From Flavobacterium sp. 9R (GTDB taxonomy: Bacteria; Bacteroidota; Bacteroidia; Flavobacteriales; Flavobacteriaceae): a DNA stretch of 64,000 nt. The stretch spans positions 139,740 through 203,739 of the forward strand of contig NZ_LR733413.1 of the NCBI RefSeq assembly GCF_902506345.1, written 5' to 3'. The notes beneath the pieces were generated by a model. That model saw only the letters and a program-made list of their open reading frames with translations. It made no database searches and had not been told where the DNA came from. Positions 60,801 through 64,000 of this stretch are shown piece after piece. The number at the start of each line of letters is the position of its first letter. Within the stretch, counting starts at the first letter, position 1. A program made the translations under genes and the position numbers.

Positions 60801-61169
60801 ATGAAATTACGATTTTTTATATTCACGCTACTTTTTTTAGGACTCTTTTGTGTTCCAATGAAAGGCTATGCTTGTGCTACAATTAAATCGACTCATAAAA
60901 TCAGTACTTCAAAATGCGAGTCTTCAAAAACACAAAAGCAAACGTGTTGCGAAAATCATTCAAATAAGAAGTCTAATCCATGTTCAGGAAAATGTGGAAG
61001 CACCAAATGCTTAACTTCTTGCACTTCATTTAATTTATTTCTAAATATTGAGTTTACATTTGAATCAAGCATCTTTGAAAATTTCATTCAAAAAACTACT
61101 TTTTATTATGTAGATCCTTTCGTTTCTACTGGTCATGTTTCTATTTGGTTACCCCCGAAAATAATATAA
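60801..61169 (+). CDS. Small Cys-rich exported protein (HYC_CC_PP-like)
   Basis: The 122-residue protein has a signal peptide (FFIFTLLFLGLFCVPMKGYA), then a Cys/Lys/Ser-rich part (CATIKSTHKISTSKCESSK, QTCCENH, CSGKCGSTKCLTSC) with nine cysteines after the signal peptide, and ends WLPPKII. The CC pair and the terminal PP recall the HYC_CC_PP family, small proteins next to copper export genes; I did not find the full set of motifs. Cys clustering and the neighbouring DUF3347 and multicopper oxidase genes suggest copper binding. Confidence 0.6.
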   Translation: MKLRFFIFTLLFLGLFCVPMKGYACATIKSTHKISTSKCESSKTQKQTCCENHSNKKSNPCSGKCGSTKCLTSCTSFNLFLNIEFTFESSIFENFIQKTTFYYVDPFVSTGHVSIWLPPKII

Positions 61170-61251
61170 TTTTTTTGTTCCTAGCCATAGTTGTTTTTAT
61201 TTCAGAATAGAAACCTATGAAAAAAATATATTAAATCTAAATAGAATTAAA

Positions 61252-61839
61252 ATGAAACAAATATCAAAAATTTTGGTAGTAATCGCTGTATTATTATCGA
61301 CCATAACTTCACAGGCAAAACAAGTAATTCCTGCAAAAGGAACCAACCAATTTCAAAATACTAATACCGAGCCAGTAGTTATCAAATCAATGGGTGAGGC
61401 ACAAAAAGACGATCAGGTCACTTCAGTTTTCGATACCTATTTTTCTGTTAAAGACGCTTTGGTCAGCAGCAATGGAAATCAAGCTTCAGAAAAAGCAAAA
61501 CAAATGCTTTCAGCTATTAAAAGCGTTAAAATGGAAAAATTGGATATAAAAGTCCATATGGTTTGGATGAAAGTATTGAAAAATTTGACTGAAGATGCTG
61601 AGCATATCTCCGAAACAAAAGATCCAAAACACCAAAGAGATCATTTTATTACCTTGTCTCAAAATGTATATCAATTAATGAAAGTATCCAAGCAAGCTGC
61701 GCCAGTTTACTTCCAACATTGTCCAATGGCAAATGGAGGAAAAGGAGCCGATTGGCTTAGTAAAGAGAGCGCTGTCAAAAATCCATATTATGGATCAATG
61801 ATGCTAACTTGTGGTAAAGTAGTGGAAACTATAAAATAA
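61252..61839 (+). CDS. DUF3347 domain-containing protein
   Basis: The 195-residue protein has a signal peptide (KILVVIAVLLSTITSQA) and a DUF3347 domain from about 55 on: FDTYFSVKDALVSSNGNQASEKAKQML, then QRDHFITLSQNVYQLMK, then a metal-ligand-rich stretch FQHCPMANGGKGADWLS and SMMLTCGKVVE. DUF3347 is found with copper efflux and CusB-type proteins, and the HCPM and MMLTCG residues could bind Cu. The gene lies between the Cys-rich protein and the multicopper oxidase. Confidence 0.88.
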   Translation: MKQISKILVVIAVLLSTITSQAKQVIPAKGTNQFQNTNTEPVVIKSMGEAQKDDQVTSVFDTYFSVKDALVSSNGNQASEKAKQMLSAIKSVKMEKLDIKVHMVWMKVLKNLTEDAEHISETKDPKHQRDHFITLSQNVYQLMKVSKQAAPVYFQHCPMANGGKGADWLSKESAVKNPYYGSMMLTCGKVVETIK

Positions 61840-61843
61840 TTTT

Positions 61844-61869
61844 AAGGCGAAATGTTTTCATTTCGCCTT
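61844..61869. terminator. Perfect hairpin between DUF3347 and multicopper oxidase genes
   Basis: AAGGCGAAATG (61844-61854) and CATTTCGCCTT (61859-61869) form an 11-bp perfect stem with a 4-nt loop. The following bases (ATTAATTTG) are only partly T-rich, so it may be a leaky terminator or attenuator. Confidence 0.55.
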
Positions 61870-61885
61870 ATTAATTTGATATACT

Positions 61886-64000
61886 ATGATAGATATAAAA
61901 AAAAGGATGAGACTACTGAAAGTCTGTTTAGTGTTAATGCTGCTTTCAGTTGCAAGTTTTGCTCAAAATGTGGTGCGATATGATTTGTATGTACGTGATA
62001 CCATAGTCAATTTTACCGGTCAACCCAAGAGAGCTATTGCGGTAAACGGTCAAATTCCAATGCCTACCTTGACTTTTACAGAAGGAGATATAGCTGAAAT
62101 TTATGTGCATAATGAGTTAAAAGAATCCACATCTCTGCACTGGCATGGATTGTTTTTACCCAATAAAGAAGACGGTGTTCCCAATTTGACTCAAATGCCA
62201 ATTGCTCCTAATACGACGCACAAATATACTTTTCCCATTATACAAAGCGGAACCCATTGGTATCACAGCCATTCAGGTTTGCAAGAGCAAATAGGAATGT
62301 ATGGCTCTATGATTTTGAAAAAGAAAAACGCAGACAAACAGTTTAGAAAAGGAATTGATGATTTGCCTACTATTCCCATCATTTTGAGTGAATGGACCGA
62401 TGCCAATCCTAATAATGTGCATAGAATGTTGCACAACGCATCGGATTGGTTTGCCATACAAAAAGGAACTACTCAAAGTTATGCTGAAGCTATTGCACAA
62501 GGACACTTTGGTACTAAATTGAATAATGAATGGAAGCGCATGAACGCTATGGATGTAAGCGATGTTTTCTATGATGCTTTTTTAATTAATGGTAAAAAGG
62601 AAACACAATTATCGCAATTCAAGGCCGGTGATAAAGTACGCTTACGCATTTCAAATGGAGGCGCTTCTACTTATTTTTGGCTAACTTATGCTGGCGGAAA
62701 AATAACAGTTGTGGCTAACGACGGAAATGATGTTGAACCTATCGAGGTGGATCGCTTGCTTATAGCTGTTTCTGAAACCTACGATGTAGTAGTTACTATA
62801 CCAAATGATGGAGCGTCCTACGAATTTTTGGCAACTGCAGAAGACAGAACGAAATCAACTTCATTGTATTTAGGAAATGGACCAAAAAAATTAGCCAAAC
62901 CATTACCTAAATTAAAGTATTTTGAGGGAATGAAAATGATGAATGGTATGATGAAAATGAATGGGGATTTAGATGATATGGGAATGAGCATGAGTTTGAA
63001 TCAAATGGATATGAATGTAGTAATGTATCCTGAAATTACGGGTGAAGCAAAAAAAGCTACGAGTAAAAAGACTATGAATATGTCTGAAAGTGACTATGAT
63101 AGTAATGCCCTTTCCGATATTGTAACGCTCAATTATGCTATGTTAAAATCACCTTGGAAAACTAGTTTGCCCAAGGATGCTCCAGTAAAAGAATTGCGTT
63201 TTGAACTTACTGGAAATATGAATCGGTACGTATGGAGCTTAAATAATAAAGTAGTTTCTGAAACCGATAAAATATTGATTAAAAAGGGAGAAAACGTTCG
63301 GATTACCATTTATAATGGATCCATGATGAGACATCCAATGCATTTGCATGGTCATGATTTTAGGTTACTTAACAATCAAGGTGATTATGCTCCTTTGAAA
63401 AATGTGGTTGATATCATGCCAATGGAAACAGATACGTTGGAATTTAATGCTAATGTGGAAGGAGATTGGTTTTTTCATTGTCATATCTTGTACCACATGA
63501 TGGCAGGAATGGGTAGGGTTTTTACTTATGAAAATCAGGCTGCAAATCCTTTGATTCCCAATCCTAAATTGGCGCAAAAGCAATTGTTTGCCGAAGATCG
63601 AATGTTTCATTTTATGTCTGAAAATGACTTTGCCACCAATGGAAACGATGGAGAAGTCATGTTTAGTAATACTCGGTGGAGTATTGGAACCGAATGGAGA
63701 TTGGGCTATAACGATCATCATGGGTACGAAACAGAAACTCATATTGGGCGGTACTTGGGTAAAATGCAATGGATAATGCCCTTTGTTGGATTTGATTGGA
63801 GATACAGAAAAATGAATTTAGGACAACAGGAAAAAAATCTGTTCGGACAATCTAATACAAAAGATAACCGTTCTGTAGTAAGTTTGGGAATAGAATATGT
63901 ATTACCTATGTTGGTAAAACTACAAACTGAAGTGTATTCGAATGGAAATGTTCGACTACAATTAGAACGAAAGGATATCCCAATTTCGAAACGCTTACGA
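61886..64000 (+). CDS. Multicopper oxidase (CopA-like) with C-terminal CopB-like extension, partial
   Basis: The frame runs 705 codons from ATG 61886 to the window end with no stop, so the protein is truncated only by the window. It has a signal peptide (about 1-27), cupredoxin domains, and four copper motifs: HWHG (85-88), HWYHSH (124-129), HPMHLHGHDF (from 483) and HCHILYHMMAGM (531-542, with axial Met542). A Met-rich insert at 349-380 (12 Met in 32 residues) resembles copper-loading loops in CueO and CopA. After about residue 555 an extra region continues with amphipathic strands (NTRWSIGTEWRLGYNDHHGYETETHIG, VSLGIEYVLPMLVKLQTEVY), like CopB barrels. Confidence 0.88.
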   Translation, partial: MIDIKKRMRLLKVCLVLMLLSVASFAQNVVRYDLYVRDTIVNFTGQPKRAIAVNGQIPMPTLTFTEGDIAEIYVHNELKESTSLHWHGLFLPNKEDGVPNLTQMPIAPNTTHKYTFPIIQSGTHWYHSHSGLQEQIGMYGSMILKKKNADKQFRKGIDDLPTIPIILSEWTDANPNNVHRMLHNASDWFAIQKGTTQSYAEAIAQGHFGTKLNNEWKRMNAMDVSDVFYDAFLINGKKETQLSQFKAGDKVRLRISNGGASTYFWLTYAGGKITVVANDGNDVEPIEVDRLLIAVSETYDVVVTIPNDGASYEFLATAEDRTKSTSLYLGNGPKKLAKPLPKLKYFEGMKMMNGMMKMNGDLDDMGMSMSLNQMDMNVVMYPEITGEAKKATSKKTMNMSESDYDSNALSDIVTLNYAMLKSPWKTSLPKDAPVKELRFELTGNMNRYVWSLNNKVVSETDKILIKKGENVRITIYNGSMMRHPMHLHGHDFRLLNNQGDYAPLKNVVDIMPMETDTLEFNANVEGDWFFHCHILYHMMAGMGRVFTYENQAANPLIPNPKLAQKQLFAEDRMFHFMSENDFATNGNDGEVMFSNTRWSIGTEWRLGYNDHHGYETETHIGRYLGKMQWIMPFVGFDWRYRKMNLGQQEKNLFGQSNTKDNRSVVSLGIEYVLPMLVKLQTEVYSNGNVRLQLERKDIPISKRLR

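Overview
This 64 kb window is low-GC DNA with the gene content and promoter grammar of a Bacteroidota bacterium of the Flavobacteriaceae, most likely Flavobacterium or a close relative. The evidence is the family make-up (CarboxypepD_reg/TonB-dependent receptor, DUF5686, DUF4290, DUF4199, DUF2807, GlmU-like nucleotidyltransferase, CarB without its C-terminal regulatory domain), zeaxanthin-type carotenoid genes, and repeated promoters of the Bacteroidota form TTG-N17..19-TAnnTTTG. No rRNA operon, prophage, insertion sequence or CRISPR array is visible. Most of the window is ordinary chromosomal core sequence.

Layout. 0.3-3.7 kb: a PadR-PspC-DUF2807 envelope-stress-like operon beside a DUF4870 gene. 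4-11 kb: small genes, tRNA-Met(CAT), a class IV aminotransferase, YqgE, HU, fmt, a RecQ helicase and a P-loop ATPase. 11.2-14.7 kb: DUF493, DUF4290, murA and a cation diffusion facilitator. 14.8-19.4 kb: DUF5686 outer-membrane protein, aroQ and two small beta-barrel proteins. 19.5-24.4 kb: xerD, a PAS histidine kinase, and the block coiled-coil protein, zapA, 6S RNA, rny. 24.6-29.6 kb: M23 peptidase, TonB-dependent receptor, lipoprotein. 29.6-35.5 kb: DUF2971, an MsbA-like ABC exporter, a phosphosugar mutase, a glycosyltransferase, DUF4199. 35.8-39.2 kb: L31 type B, GlmU-like protein, ABC-F. 39.2-42.8 kb: a TolC/HlyD/ABC-2 permease efflux set. 42.9-47.4 kb: a DUF5692-type gene broken by one stop codon, a His/Tyr/Pro-rich secreted protein, a GNAT-like protein, a hydrolase, a TPR-like protein and rpmH. 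47.5-54 kb: carB, a rhodanese, a Vat-like acetyltransferase and a dienelactone hydrolase.

54-60.7 kb is the most coherent accessory locus: a Kir-type channel, then a MerR/B12-binding regulator of the CarH/LitR type directly upstream of crtI, crtB, crtZ, an SRPBCC protein and a photolyase. This reads as a light-response island: the regulator would sense light through cobalamin and control pigment synthesis and photorepair. The last 3.2 kb (60.8-64 kb) is a copper-handling set: a Cys-rich small protein, a DUF3347 protein and a multicopper oxidase that runs off the window and carries a C-terminal extension resembling the outer-membrane protein CopB.

Points most worth a second look: the nonsense codon in the DUF5692-type gene; the MurA active-site Cys-to-Asp change expected to give fosfomycin insensitivity; the Vat-type acetyltransferase; the missing upper-ligand His in the CarH-like regulator; the 6S RNA wedged between zapA and rny; and several structured or repetitive intergenic elements with no assigned function. 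I did not find a clearly new multi-gene defence or mobile system. All family calls come from reading the sequence and remembered motifs; no database search was run.
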